From UBA8337 sp937907245 (GTDB taxonomy: Bacteria; Pseudomonadota; Alphaproteobacteria; RS24): 64,000 bases of DNA. Within the stretch, counting starts at the first letter, position 1. Every line of letters starts with the position of its first letter. The DNA lies in assembly GCA_965219485.1 (NCBI GenBank), contig OZ244774.1, forward strand, positions 682,001 through 746,000, read 5' to 3'. The translations under genes and the position numbers were made by a program. The notes beneath the pieces are model-generated. The model did not search any database. It worked only from the letters and a program-made list of their open reading frames with translations, and was not told where the DNA came from. Shown one piece after another: positions 49,211-58,954 of this stretch.

Positions 49211-51480
49211 CGGCTGCGTCTCCTTTTGCTGCGCGTCGGTTTTTTACTCGCTTTACTAGCACCAGATTTTCTAAACTGGTTGCCTCTACCAGACCCGCGT
49301 CTTTGTTTGGGCGCGCCTTCTTGGGTGCCACCTTCCAGCAAAGCAAATAGCAATCCGCCTTGAATGGGAGTGGCTTCCACCAGCTCGACTTCCACGGTCT
49401 GGCCAATGCGGAAGGTCAATCCGGTGGTGCCACCGGTCATAAACATATTGCTATCATCAGCAAAAAACCGCTCTTCGCCGAGCCGAGAAATGGGGATAAG
49501 CCCCTCAGCACCGGTATCGATAAGAGCGACAAACAGGCCAGCCCGAGACACGCCAGAAATGCGCGCCGAGAAAGTATCGCCAATTTGCGACGCCATATGA
49601 GCCGACATATAGCGCTCATTGGCGCTGCGTTCGGCGACCATGGCGCGGCGTTCGGTGCGGGATATGGCTTCCGCGATGTCGTCCAATTGGTCGGCTTCTT
49701 CTGGTGTTTGGCCGTCTTTGCCAAAGCCCAAAGCGGCTATCAGCCCGCGGTGAACGGTTAGGTCGGCGTAGCGACGAATGGGCGATGTGAAATGCGCGTA
49801 ACGGCCTAAGTTAAGCCCAAAGTGGCCAAGGTTATCGGTGGCATAAACCGCTTGCGCTTGCGTGCGCAAAACCGCTTCCGAGACACTGGGCGCATGGGCG
49901 CTGTCTTTGGCTTGTTCCATTAAGGAGTTGAACAAATGCGGCAAAAGCGTTTGCCCTAAATTGACGTTGACGCCCATGGGACGCAAAAAATCGCCAAGGT
50001 TTTTTACGCGTTCTTCGGGCGGCGTATCATGCACGCGGTACATCAACCGACGCTTGTGTTTTTCCAATGTCTCGGCGGCACATACATTGGCCGACACCAT
50101 CATCTCTTCGATGAGCTTATGCGCTTCTAAAGCCGGCGGGAAATAAATCCGCGAGATTTTGCCGTCATCGCTCATCTCCACACGTCGTTCTGGCCGATTG
50201 ATGCGCAAAGGCTCGCGCGCATCGCGGGCCACAGCCATGGCCTGATAGGCGCGCCACAGCGGCTGCAAAATGGCTTCGTCGATGGCTGCAAAAGCCTCTT
50301 CCACTTCGCCATCGAACGCTTTTTGAGCTTGCGCATAACTAAGTTTAGCGGCCGAGCGCATCAGGCCACGGAAAAATTCATGCGAGCGTTTTTTACCGTT
50401 CTCGCCAATCACCATACGCACGGCTAAGCAGGGGCGCGTTTCCTTTTCGCGCAAGGAACATAAGTCTGTCGACAAACGCTCAGGCAACATAGGCACCACG
50501 CGGTCGGGCATGTAAACCGAATTACCGCGCTTTCGCGCTTCCGCATCCATCTCGCTGCCAGGCAACACATAGGCCGCCACATCGGCAATCGCCACCCAAA
50601 CAATATGCCCGTTCGGGTTCGTCGGGTCTGGGTCGGGTTCGGCATAGACGGCGTCATCATGGTCGCGCGCATCGGGCGGGTCGATGGTCACAAATGGAAT
50701 ATGGGTCAGGTCCTCGCGACCCTTCAGGCTGGCTTGTTGCACGGCCTCCGATTCTTTTATCACGGCATCGGGAAACAGAATGCGAATGCCTTGTTCGGCA
50801 ATTGCCAATAAAGAGAAAGCATGCGGATCGTTGGCGCTGCCGATATTGTCGACCATGCGGGCGCGCTTGGCGCCCATGCGCCGTGCCGCAATTTTTTCGC
50901 AAGCCAGCAAGTCGCCATGCTCGGCTTTGGTGTCGTCTTCTAATTTATAATCATAGCGCTCGCGCCGGTCGGCGGGCACCAGCCAAAGTCCGTCCGGGCG
51001 CTCGCGCACCACGCCAAACAATGTGCCTTCTTCGCCGCCTAATTTGCGTATCACGCGGGCGGTATATTTATATTTACTCTTCTTAAAAAGCCGCACCAAA
51101 GCAATGTCACCCGGCGATACAGGCGGCGAGGGGCGATGGCGTTTGGACTTTGGCGCGCTGTCATCAATCTCAATAACGGGGTCATCTTCGCCGTCCAGTA
51201 AGCTGCCTTCAAGGCGCGCGCGGGCTTGTAGATAGCCATATTTATTGCGTCCGGTAATTTGCACAACGCTGACATTTGGCAGTTCACCAGCCCCGCGCAG
51301 CCCCCCTTTGCGACTGCCATCCAATAGGCCTTCGGCGCCCAGCTCTCGCAACATGCGCTTCAATGGAATGCGGTCGTCGCCTTTAATGTTAAAGGCTTTG
51401 GCAATGTCGCGCTTGGCAACCTTACCATCTTGCTCGGCAACGAATTTCAACACCTCGTCGCGCGATGGCAATTTAGCCAT
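49207..51480 (-). CDS. rnr: Ribonuclease R
   Basis: RNase R is a processive 3'-5' exoribonuclease that digests structured RNA, including rRNA fragments and mRNA. The 757-residue protein shows an N-terminal winged-helix part, cold-shock domains, the RNB catalytic domain (TIDPPDARDHDDAVYAE, whose Asp residues bind Mg2+) and a C-terminal S1 domain (FSARISGVSRAGLFVALIDTG). A strongly basic Arg/Lys/Ser tail ends the protein. GAAGGAAG precedes the ATG, which overlaps the topA stop by one base. Confidence 0.95.
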   Translation of the reverse strand: MAKLPSRDEVLKFVAEQDGKVAKRDIAKAFNIKGDDRIPLKRMLRELGAEGLLDGSRKGGLRGAGELPNVSVVQITGRNKYGYLQARARLEGSLLDGEDDPVIEIDDSAPKSKRHRPSPPVSPGDIALVRLFKKSKYKYTARVIRKLGGEEGTLFGVVRERPDGLWLVPADRRERYDYKLEDDTKAEHGDLLACEKIAARRMGAKRARMVDNIGSANDPHAFSLLAIAEQGIRILFPDAVIKESEAVQQASLKGREDLTHIPFVTIDPPDARDHDDAVYAEPDPDPTNPNGHIVWVAIADVAAYVLPGSEMDAEARKRGNSVYMPDRVVPMLPERLSTDLCSLREKETRPCLAVRMVIGENGKKRSHEFFRGLMRSAAKLSYAQAQKAFDGEVEEAFAAIDEAILQPLWRAYQAMAVARDAREPLRINRPERRVEMSDDGKISRIYFPPALEAHKLIEEMMVSANVCAAETLEKHKRRLMYRVHDTPPEERVKNLGDFLRPMGVNVNLGQTLLPHLFNSLMEQAKDSAHAPSVSEAVLRTQAQAVYATDNLGHFGLNLGRYAHFTSPIRRYADLTVHRGLIAALGFGKDGQTPEEADQLDDIAEAISRTERRAMVAERSANERYMSAHMASQIGDTFSARISGVSRAGLFVALIDTGAEGLIPISRLGEERFFADDSNMFMTGGTTGLTFRIGQTVEVELVEATPIQGGLLFALLEGGTQEGAPKQRRGSGRGNQFRKSGASKASKKPTRSKRRRSR

Positions 51481-54089
51481 TAGGCTTCCTTTTCAGGTTC
51501 AGGCTTTTTAGCTGTAGCTTTTTTCGCAGGTTTCTTTTTGGCGGCTGATTTTTTCTTGGGCGCCGCTTTTTTGCGTTTCTTCGCAGGGCCTTTGGCAATG
51601 CGCGCGGCGATTAATTCCAGCCCCCGCTCGAGGGTCAACTGCTCGGGATTTTCATCCTTCGGAATCGTCGCATTCACTTTGTCGTATTTTACATAAGGTC
51701 CAAAGCGACCATCCATCACACGGACGGGTTTTTGGTCGTCAGGATGTTCGCCCAAATCGTTAATCACACTGCCGCCTTGCGCACGGGCAGGGCCTTTGGC
51801 TTTGCGTTCGGCAATCACGGTCACGGCGCGGTTGACGCCAATCTCAAATACTTCGTCAGGGGTCTCTAGGCTTGCCGATTGTTTGCCCGCTTTGATGTAA
51901 GGCCCATAACGGCCAATATCCGCCATAATTTCTTCACCCGTTTCCGGATGAACACCCACGAGGCGCGGCAAGGAAAGCAGCTTCAGCGCGTATTCAAGAT
52001 CCATATCTTGCGGTGTTTTGCCCTTGGGAATACCAGCGCGTTTGGGCTTGTCTTGCGTGTCGCCAGCTTCGCCCAATTGGATATAAGGTCCAAAGCGGCC
52101 ACTTTTTACATGCACATCCAGCTTGGTTTCTGGGTCTTGCCCTAAAATACGTTCGATGTCGCCTTGCTCGGCTTGTTCGCCAGCAAAGGGGCGCGTGAAG
52201 CCGCAATCCGGGTAGCGGGTGCAACCTACAAAGGCGCCAAAGCGACCTGTCTTGAGGCTCAAGCCGCCTTCGCCGCATTTCGGGCAGACGCGCGGGTCGC
52301 CATCGCCGGTATCTTTAAATATATGCTTGCCCAGAACCTCGTTCATCGTGTCGAGGATTTCGGTATTGCGAATTTCCATCGTAGTTTCCACCGTGCGATG
52401 GAAATCTTCCCAGAAGCGCGCCAGTACATCTTTATAGCTCATGGTGCCGGCCGACACTTTATCGAGGTCGGCTTCTAGACTGGCGGTAAAATCATATTCC
52501 ACATAGCGGTCGAAAAAGTTCTCTAGGAAAGCGATAACCAAGCGGCCTTTGTCTTGCGGCACGAAACGGTTTCTATCCATCACCACATAATCGCGATCGC
52601 GCAGAACACTCAACACGCTGGCATAAGTAGAAGGGCGGCCAATGCTCAGCTCTTCCATACGCTTGACCAAAGTCGCCTCGCTAAAACGCGGGGGCGGCTC
52701 GGTGAAATGTTGTTCAGGCGAAATTTTAGCCACATTCACAGCTTCGCCTTCGTTCACTTGCGGCAGGCGCGGGCCGTCTTTTTGGTCGGCCTCATCGTCT
52801 TTGCCTTCTTCATAAAGTTTCAAGAAACCAGCGAAGGTAATCACTGTGCCAGAGGCACGAAGTCCGGTCACGCCATCGGCGCCCGAAATGGTAATGGAGG
52901 TGCGTTGCACGCGGGCGTTTTCCATTTGCGACGCCATGGTGCGCTTCCAAATTAGCTCATATAATTTGGCTTGGTCGCCGTCTAAATAGGCGCCCATATC
53001 TTCCGGCAAGCGCGCCAAGCTGGTAGGGCGAATGGCTTCATGGGCCTCTTGCGCATTGGCGGCTTTGGTCTCATAAACGCGAGATTTTTCCGGCAAATAA
53101 TCAGGGCCAAACACGCTAGAAATGACTTCACGTGTCTCGGTCACGGCTTCGGGCGCAATTTGCGTGCCATCGGTACGCATATAGGTAATCAAGCCGGTTT
53201 CTTCGCCATCAATGGTCATGCCTTGATATAAAAGCTGCGCCACTTGCATGGTGCGCTTGGCATTAAAACCCAGCTTACGACTGGCCTCTTGCTGCAAGGT
53301 AGACGTCGTAAAAGGCGCCGATGGATTGCGCTGACCAGGCTTGCTTTCAATCTTATCAATCGTGAAGCTAGTATTGGCGATGGCGGCCTCAGCTGCGCGC
53401 GCAGAGGCTTCATCGCCCAGTGAAAACTTATCCAGCTTCTCGCCTTTATGGATCACCAAACGGGTTGGCAAAGGCTGATTGTCGGCGGTCGTTAAATCCG
53501 TATCCACCGACCAATATTCGCGTGGGGTAAATTGTTCTATCTCTATTTCGCGCTCGCAAATGAGCCGCAAGGCCACCGATTGCACACGGCCTGCCGAGCG
53601 CGAGCCCGGCAATTTGCGCCAAAGTACCGGCGATAGATTAAAGCCCACCAAATAATCGAGGGCGCGACGCGCCAAATAGGCATCGACCAGTTTCTCGTCG
53701 ATTTGGCGCGGGTTGGCCATCGCTTCCAGCACAGATTTTTTAGTAATGGCGTTAAATACCACGCGGCTGACAGGCTTATCGCCCAATACTTTTTTCTTCC
53801 GAAGCACTTCTAACACGTGCCAGCTAATGGCTTCGCCTTCGCGGTCAGGGTCAGTGGCCAGCACTAGGCTATCGGCGCTTTTTACCGCTTTGGCAATGTC
53901 GCTCAGGCGCTTTTTGGCGTCGCCTTGCTCTTCCCATTTCATCTCAAAATCATTGTCGGTGTCGACCGAGCCGTTTTTTTCTGGCAGGTCGCGCACGTGC
54001 CCAAAGGAGGCGAGGACGATAAAATCCTTGCCGAGATATTTATTGATGGTCTTCGCCTTCGCGGGCGATTCAACAATAACAACTTCCAT
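51480..54089 (-). CDS. topA: DNA topoisomerase I
   Basis: TopA relaxes negatively supercoiled DNA. The 869-residue type IA enzyme starts with the TOPRIM region (MEVVIVESPAKAKTINKYLG, LATDPDREGEAISWH). The active-site Tyr is in GLITYMRTDGT and a zinc finger in CPKCGEGGLSLKTGRFGAF through CTRYPDC. Two repeats of the GRYGPYIK type and a Lys/Ala-rich basic C-terminus, a common alphaproteobacterial feature, follow. GGAG precedes the ATG. It lies between dprA and rnr on the same strand. Confidence 0.96.
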   Translation of the reverse strand: MEVVIVESPAKAKTINKYLGKDFIVLASFGHVRDLPEKNGSVDTDNDFEMKWEEQGDAKKRLSDIAKAVKSADSLVLATDPDREGEAISWHVLEVLRKKKVLGDKPVSRVVFNAITKKSVLEAMANPRQIDEKLVDAYLARRALDYLVGFNLSPVLWRKLPGSRSAGRVQSVALRLICEREIEIEQFTPREYWSVDTDLTTADNQPLPTRLVIHKGEKLDKFSLGDEASARAAEAAIANTSFTIDKIESKPGQRNPSAPFTTSTLQQEASRKLGFNAKRTMQVAQLLYQGMTIDGEETGLITYMRTDGTQIAPEAVTETREVISSVFGPDYLPEKSRVYETKAANAQEAHEAIRPTSLARLPEDMGAYLDGDQAKLYELIWKRTMASQMENARVQRTSITISGADGVTGLRASGTVITFAGFLKLYEEGKDDEADQKDGPRLPQVNEGEAVNVAKISPEQHFTEPPPRFSEATLVKRMEELSIGRPSTYASVLSVLRDRDYVVMDRNRFVPQDKGRLVIAFLENFFDRYVEYDFTASLEADLDKVSAGTMSYKDVLARFWEDFHRTVETTMEIRNTEILDTMNEVLGKHIFKDTGDGDPRVCPKCGEGGLSLKTGRFGAFVGCTRYPDCGFTRPFAGEQAEQGDIERILGQDPETKLDVHVKSGRFGPYIQLGEAGDTQDKPKRAGIPKGKTPQDMDLEYALKLLSLPRLVGVHPETGEEIMADIGRYGPYIKAGKQSASLETPDEVFEIGVNRAVTVIAERKAKGPARAQGGSVINDLGEHPDDQKPVRVMDGRFGPYVKYDKVNATIPKDENPEQLTLERGLELIAARIAKGPAKKRKKAAPKKKSAAKKKPAKKATAKKPEPEKEA

Positions 54090-54171
54090 TTTTAGGCTCC
54101 AAAAGCTTATTAGGTGCGCATCATATGGTCAAAATTAGCCCATCTGTCAAATCGGGTGTTTGCGGCTAGCG

Positions 54172-55275
54172 CTATATCAGGCAGATTTTGCCCCCAGGTT
54201 CATGCGTCAGTCGCCCTGCAAGATCTAACTCCAGCAGCACCAAATGAACGTGCTGCACGGGCATTTGAGATTGCTCAATTAAGTCATCGACGCTCATCGG
54301 CACAGGCCCCATCAGCTCGATAAGGTTGTGCCGATCGCTATCGTCAATCGACGGGGGCGGTGCGCTGGGCGCGCAGCGGAACGGGCGATGATTGGCATCC
54401 ATTTCAGGTCGCTCGATGAGCGGGCGAAGCACGCCCATAACATCATCTGCGGTTTCAATAAGGGTAGCGCCATCGCGCAATAGATTGTTCGAGCCGAGGC
54501 ATCTTGCATCGAGGGGCGAGCCGGGCACGGCCATTACTTCGCGGCCGTGCTCGCCAGCAAAGCGGGCGGTGATTAAAGAGCCCGAACGGCGCGCCGCCTC
54601 GACCACAATCACACCAAGCGACAACCCCGATATGATGCGGTTGCGGCGCGGAAACAAGCTGGCTTGGGGGGCCGTGTCTGGCGGGTTCTCGGCCAACAAA
54701 AGGCCTTGTTCGATAATTCTGTTTTGTAAGCCTGTGTTTTCGCGCGGGTACGCGTGGGCGGCACCATTGCCCAGAACCGCGATAGTGCCTTGGCTCAAAG
54801 CAGCTTCATGGGCGGCGCCATCGACACCACGAGCCAAACCAGAGACGATGATTATGCCATTGGCGCTAAGGTCGCCCGCCAATTGAGCGGTGATTTTACG
54901 CGCCGCAGCAGAGGCGTTACGTGCCCCAACCATGGCCACCATCGGGCGCTCCAACAAATGCGTATGGCCATGCGCCGCGATAAGGGGCGGGGCATCAGGC
55001 AGGGCGGCCAAAGCGGTCGGATAGGTCTGCGTACCCCAAATCAAATATTGCCCGCCGAGCTTTTGCGTGTCGCTATATTCTTGTTTAGCTTTAGCTAGGG
55101 AAAAGGCTTTCAACGGACGCTGGCGCCCACCTCGGCTCGAAAGCTCTGGTAGGGCTTCGAGCGCCGCTTCACCCGTGCCGTAAAGGCGTATCAGGCGTTG
55201 AAAGGTAACGGGGCCAATTTTCTCGGTTCGCGCGAGGCGCAAGTAAGCGAGCTGCTCGGTAAGAGGCAGGCTCAT
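54172..55275 (-). CDS. dprA: DNA-processing protein DprA
   Basis: DprA protects incoming single-stranded DNA and loads RecA during natural transformation. The 367-residue protein has an N-terminal helix-hairpin-helix/SAM-like part (LRLARTEKIGPVTFQRLIRLYG). The Rossmann-type core has MVGARNASAAARKI, IIVSGLARGVDGAAH and VLGNGAAHAYPREN. A C-terminal winged helix holds HNLIELMGPVPMSVDDLIEQS. All parts appear intact. It is 82 bases upstream of topA. Its presence does not prove competence, since dprA is nearly universal. Confidence 0.93.
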   Translation of the reverse strand: MSLPLTEQLAYLRLARTEKIGPVTFQRLIRLYGTGEAALEALPELSSRGGRQRPLKAFSLAKAKQEYSDTQKLGGQYLIWGTQTYPTALAALPDAPPLIAAHGHTHLLERPMVAMVGARNASAAARKITAQLAGDLSANGIIIVSGLARGVDGAAHEAALSQGTIAVLGNGAAHAYPRENTGLQNRIIEQGLLLAENPPDTAPQASLFPRRNRIISGLSLGVIVVEAARRSGSLITARFAGEHGREVMAVPGSPLDARCLGSNNLLRDGATLIETADDVMGVLRPLIERPEMDANHRPFRCAPSAPPPSIDDSDRHNLIELMGPVPMSVDDLIEQSQMPVQHVHLVLLELDLAGRLTHEPGGKICLI

Positions 55276-55391
55276 AACTTGCTTTGGTCAATAATTATCT
55301 TGCGCACGGCAGACCTCTTCCTTGTTTTATTATTTTTGCCGCCATAGTTTGCCTATGGGCGGAGGCAGTGTGTCGTGATTGGGCTATTGGG

Positions 55392-55982
55392 TTATTGGCC
55401 GATTTTTGGTTCCGTTCCCGCGCGCAGGCGAGAGATGTTTTCGCGGTGCGCCCATAAAGACAGGCCGACCATAATTAGCGTGAAGCCGAATGTATCTTGT
55501 TCGCCAAGGAAAACCAAAAGCGGCAGGCTCAGCACCATCGCGGTGATGGCGGCCAAAGAGGATTTGCGAAAAACAATTGCCACAAGCAACCAAGTTAGCA
55601 AAAACACAAGGCCCGTCATGGGTGACATAATAAGGATGGCGCCGATGAAAACCGCCACACCTTTGCCGCCTTTAAAATTCAGCCAAACAGGAAATAAATG
55701 CCCGATGAGGGCAGCAAGGCCGGCAAAGAGAGCGGCTTGGTCATTGCCCAAACGCCAAACGAGGGCCACGGCCAAAGCGCCTTTTGCAGCATCGGCCAAA
55801 AGCGTTGCCAGAGCCAAAATTTTACTGCCCGAGCGCAACACATTGGTTGCCCCAATATTGCCTGAACCAATATCGCGAATATCGCCTTTGCCGCCGATGC
55901 GGGCGAAAATCAAACCAAATGGCACAGAGCCTAAAAGGTAGCCAAAGCCGCCAGCCAAAAGAGTTATAAGTGCATCGCTCAT
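55392..55982 (-). CDS. plsY: Acyl-phosphate:glycerol-3-phosphate acyltransferase PlsY
   Basis: PlsY acylates glycerol-3-phosphate with acyl-phosphate from PlsX, the first membrane step of phospholipid synthesis. The 196-residue protein has about five hydrophobic segments and three conserved motifs: LLGSVPFGLI, GSGNIGATNVLR with the catalytic-loop residues, and FKGGKGVAVFIG. TAGGAGAT precedes the ATG. It lies between the pyrC-like gene and dprA, the common alphaproteobacterial order. Confidence 0.95.
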   Translation of the reverse strand: MSDALITLLAGGFGYLLGSVPFGLIFARIGGKGDIRDIGSGNIGATNVLRSGSKILALATLLADAAKGALAVALVWRLGNDQAALFAGLAALIGHLFPVWLNFKGGKGVAVFIGAILIMSPMTGLVFLLTWLLVAIVFRKSSLAAITAMVLSLPLLVFLGEQDTFGFTLIMVGLSLWAHRENISRLRAGTEPKIGQ

Positions 55983-56010
55983 GGTCTATCTCCTAAAGGG
56001 GTCGTAAATC

Positions 56011-57297
56011 TCAAGAAAGGGTGAATACCGCTTCGCCATTTACATAAGTGGCATAGACGCGGCCCTGAACTTTTCGTCTGTCGATTGCAGCATTTTGCGA
56101 CTTCGAACGCAAGGAGCTGGCGTCAACAATCCAAGGTTCGCCCAAGTCCACAATCGCAAAATCAGCGGCATCGCCGACAGCCAGACTACCACCTTTAAGC
56201 CCCAGCAGCTCGGCCGGGCGTTGGGTGACGCAAGCCAGCAAGGTGGCAAGGTCTAGTTCATTGGCATGGTGCAAAGTTAAAAGTCCGGCCAGCAAGGTTT
56301 CAACGCCCACGGTGCCATAAGCGGCTTGCGCGAAAGGTTGGCGTTTGGCTTCGGCATCTTGCGGGTTATGGCCCGAGACCACCACATCGATGGTGCCATC
56401 GGCCACGCCGAGGATGAGCGCGAGCCTGTCTTCTTCGTCGCGCAAAGGCGGCGATAATTTGGCGAAGCTGCGATAGTTTTCAACATCGTTTTGGTTAAGC
56501 ATTAAATGCGTGGCCGAGACGCCGCAAGAAACAGAGACGCCGCGTTTCTTGGCGGCCCGAATGGTTTCGACACTTTCGGCCGAAGAGATTTGCGAAATAT
56601 GATAGCGCCCACCGGTTAGCTCAACGAGGCGCAAGTCGCGGTCAATTATAGTGGTTTCTGCGGCCGCCGGAATACCAGCAAGGCCTAGCCGCGTGGCCAG
56701 CTCGCCTTCATGCATCACGCCGGCGCTTTGCAAGTCTTGGTCCATCGCGTGTTGCACAATCAGCGCGTCAAAATTGGCCGCATAAGATAAAGCACGGCGC
56801 ATGGTCAGGGCGTTCATCACGGCGCGGTCGCCATCGGTAAAGGCCACGGCTCCGGCTTCGCGCAACAGTCCAAACTCGGTCATATGCGCGCCAAGGCAGC
56901 CTTTGGTTAAAGCAGCCATTGGATGAACCCGCACAATTGCGGTGTCGCGCGCGCGCCGCGTTATAAAGTCAACAAGCGCCGCATCATCAATCACGGGGTT
57001 GGTATTTGGCATGGTCACCATGGCGGTAACCCCACCTGCGGCGGCGGCTTGCGAGGCGGTGGCCAGCGTTTCGCGGTGCTCTTCTCCAGGCTCGCCTGTA
57101 AACACTTGCATGTCGATGAGGCCTGGCAAAATGGCTTTGCCTTGGCAGTCGATAATTTCGCAATCGGCAGGAACGTCGACACTCTTGCCGATGGCCGCCA
57201 CTTGGTTGTCGACTATCAAGAGGGTGCCAATCTCATCTAGCTTTTGGCTCGGGTCGATCAATCGGGCATTGGTAAAGGCGCGGGTCAAACCAGTCAT
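56011..57297 (-). CDS. Inactive dihydroorotase homologue (PyrX/pyrC' type)
   Basis: The 428-residue protein has the length and fold pattern of class I dihydroorotases but lacks the metal site. In the N-terminal PGLID segment (residues 58-62) the HxH pair is replaced by Gln64 and Phe66, and the Arg two residues on by Gly68. The strand that normally carries HxxHxS reads HISQIS. The TDH aspartate motif is SGHNP. It probably serves as a structural partner of aspartate transcarbamoylase, as the Pseudomonas pyrC' product does. It overlaps pyrB by four bases (ATGA). A catalytic PyrC must be elsewhere. Confidence 0.88.
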   Translation of the reverse strand: MTGLTRAFTNARLIDPSQKLDEIGTLLIVDNQVAAIGKSVDVPADCEIIDCQGKAILPGLIDMQVFTGEPGEEHRETLATASQAAAAGGVTAMVTMPNTNPVIDDAALVDFITRRARDTAIVRVHPMAALTKGCLGAHMTEFGLLREAGAVAFTDGDRAVMNALTMRRALSYAANFDALIVQHAMDQDLQSAGVMHEGELATRLGLAGIPAAAETTIIDRDLRLVELTGGRYHISQISSAESVETIRAAKKRGVSVSCGVSATHLMLNQNDVENYRSFAKLSPPLRDEEDRLALILGVADGTIDVVVSGHNPQDAEAKRQPFAQAAYGTVGVETLLAGLLTLHHANELDLATLLACVTQRPAELLGLKGGSLAVGDAADFAIVDLGEPWIVDASSLRSKSQNAAIDRRKVQGRVYATYVNGEAVFTLS

Positions 57298-58265
57298 GTG
57301 CGGCTTCCCCCAGCGTTGGGCAGATTGGCGGCCAGCGCTTCCAAGACGGCCATGCGAACCGCCACACCCATTTCAACTTGGTCTCGGATGAGGCTAATCT
57401 CTGGGTCATCGGCCACGGCGCTATCAATCTCGACACCGCGGTTCATGGGGCCTGGGTGCATAACCAAGGCGCCGGGTTTGGCGAAACTCAGTTTCTCGCG
57501 GTCGAGGCCATAGAGGTGGTAATATTCGCGCACCGAAGGAATAAGCGCGCCTTCCATGCGTTCGTTTTGGATGCGCAACATCATCACAATATCGCAACCT
57601 GCGAGGCCTTCGCGCATATTGGTAAAGGCGCGGGCGCCCAATTGTTCGGCGCCAGCAGGCAATAGGGTTTGCGGGCCGATGAGATGCACGGTCGCGCCCA
57701 TTCGGTTGAGCAATAATAAGTTAGAGCGCGCCACGCGGCTATGGCTTATGTCGCCACAAATCGCAACCCGCAGGCCTTCCAGTTTGCCAAGGCGGCGACG
57801 AATGGTCAGCGCATCGAGTAGGGCTTGGGTGGGGTGTTCATGGGCGCCATCGCCTGCGTTTAACACGGCGCAGGAAACTTTTTGTGCCAACAGAGCTACC
57901 GCGCCGCTATCGCCGTGACGCACCACAAGCAAGTCGGGGTTCATGGCGTTCAGCGTGGCGGCTGTATCGAGCAAGGTCTCGCCTTTGTTTACGGCCGAGG
58001 CGGCGACCGACATATTCATGACATCAGCACCCAGGCGCTTGCCTGCCAGCTCAAACGAGCTTTGCGTGCGGGTCGAGCTTTCGAAAAATAAATTAATTTG
58101 CGTGCGGCCGCGCAAGGCAGAGGTCTTTTTGTCGACCTGTCGATTGTGCTCAACATAAGCGTCAGCGGCATCTAGTAAATGGGTAATATCAGAAACAGAA
58201 AGACCTTCAATCCCGAGGAGATCGCGGTGCGCAAAAACGCCCAGTGGTTTTTTATCTGTCATCAA
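57294..58265 (-). CDS. pyrB: Aspartate carbamoyltransferase catalytic subunit
   Basis: PyrB joins carbamoyl phosphate and aspartate, the first committed pyrimidine step. The 323-residue protein has the carbamoyl-phosphate loop SSTRTQSSFE near residues 63-72, NAGDGAHEHPTQALLD near the middle, and HPGPMNRGVEID in the aspartate domain. Two consecutive ATG codons start the frame. No pyrI regulatory gene is adjacent; instead the pyrC-like gene follows with an ATGA overlap, which fits the dodecameric ATCase-pseudo-DHOase class. Confidence 0.95.
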   Translation of the reverse strand: MMTDKKPLGVFAHRDLLGIEGLSVSDITHLLDAADAYVEHNRQVDKKTSALRGRTQINLFFESSTRTQSSFELAGKRLGADVMNMSVAASAVNKGETLLDTAATLNAMNPDLLVVRHGDSGAVALLAQKVSCAVLNAGDGAHEHPTQALLDALTIRRRLGKLEGLRVAICGDISHSRVARSNLLLLNRMGATVHLIGPQTLLPAGAEQLGARAFTNMREGLAGCDIVMMLRIQNERMEGALIPSVREYYHLYGLDREKLSFAKPGALVMHPGPMNRGVEIDSAVADDPEISLIRDQVEMGVAVRMAVLEALAANLPNAGGSRT

Positions 58266-58353
58266 AATCTGATTATATACGGTGCGCGGCCAAACGAGGC
58301 AAGCGATTTAATCGGATAGCGGGTCGAATGGCGGACATCAATAGGGCAATTAT

Positions 58354-58830
58354 CTAAACGCCATATACCGCGTCGATGGCGCCTTGCAGAATATAGGCGG
58401 CGGCCATTTTGTCGATAACATCGGCACGTTTGGCGCGGCTGGTGTCGGCCTCCAATAACGTGCGTTCGACTGCGGCGGTCGACAATCGCTCGTCCCATAG
58501 CAAGACAGGTAAATCAGGAAACTTGTCTAAGTTTGTCAGATTGCGCAAAAAGGCATGCGTGGCTTGTACGCGCGGACCCGCCGAGCCATCCATATTTAAA
58601 GGCAGTCCAATCACCATACCACCGACGTTTTCATTCGTCAGTATCTCGGCCAGAGCGGCAGCATCGGGGCCGAATTTTTTGCGCCGAATGGTGTAAAACG
58701 GAGTGGCGATTTTATGTTGGCTGTCGCCCAGTGCCAAGCCAATGGTTTTGCTGCCTAAATCAACCCCGATGAGGCGGCTATTGGGGGCAAGAGAGCGGAT
58801 GAGTTCGGTAGGCGTTTCGACAATTTGCAT
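58354..58830 (-). CDS. ruvX: Putative pre-16S rRNA nuclease RuvX/YqgF
   Basis: RuvX is an RNase-H-fold protein linked to maturation of the 16S 5' end. The product has 158 residues when started at MQIVETPTELIRSL; an ATG at 58851 would add seven. The RNase H signature RLIGVDLGSKTIGLALG, the GMVIGLPLNMDGSAGPR motif and the DERLSTAAVERTLL segment are all present, with the acidic residues intact. It is upstream of pyrB on the same strand and divergent from gatC. Confidence 0.9.
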   Translation of the reverse strand: MQIVETPTELIRSLAPNSRLIGVDLGSKTIGLALGDSQHKIATPFYTIRRKKFGPDAAALAEILTNENVGGMVIGLPLNMDGSAGPRVQATHAFLRNLTNLDKFPDLPVLLWDERLSTAAVERTLLEADTSRAKRADVIDKMAAAYILQGAIDAVYGV

Positions 58831-58954
58831 TTGTTTGGCATAGCACGACATTCGACCAAAGTCATATTGCAGTTCGTCTTGAAGTTCTGTGATGGCTTTG
58901 CTAGTTTCCGCCCTACACGAGCCTGCCTCGCCTTTAACGATATGAAAGTTAGAT

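Noticed and set aside
58879..58907. Promoter-like pair TTGAAG, 17 bases, TAGTTT upstream of gatC.
   Set aside because: The -10 element matches only three of six consensus positions; too weak to list as a feature.
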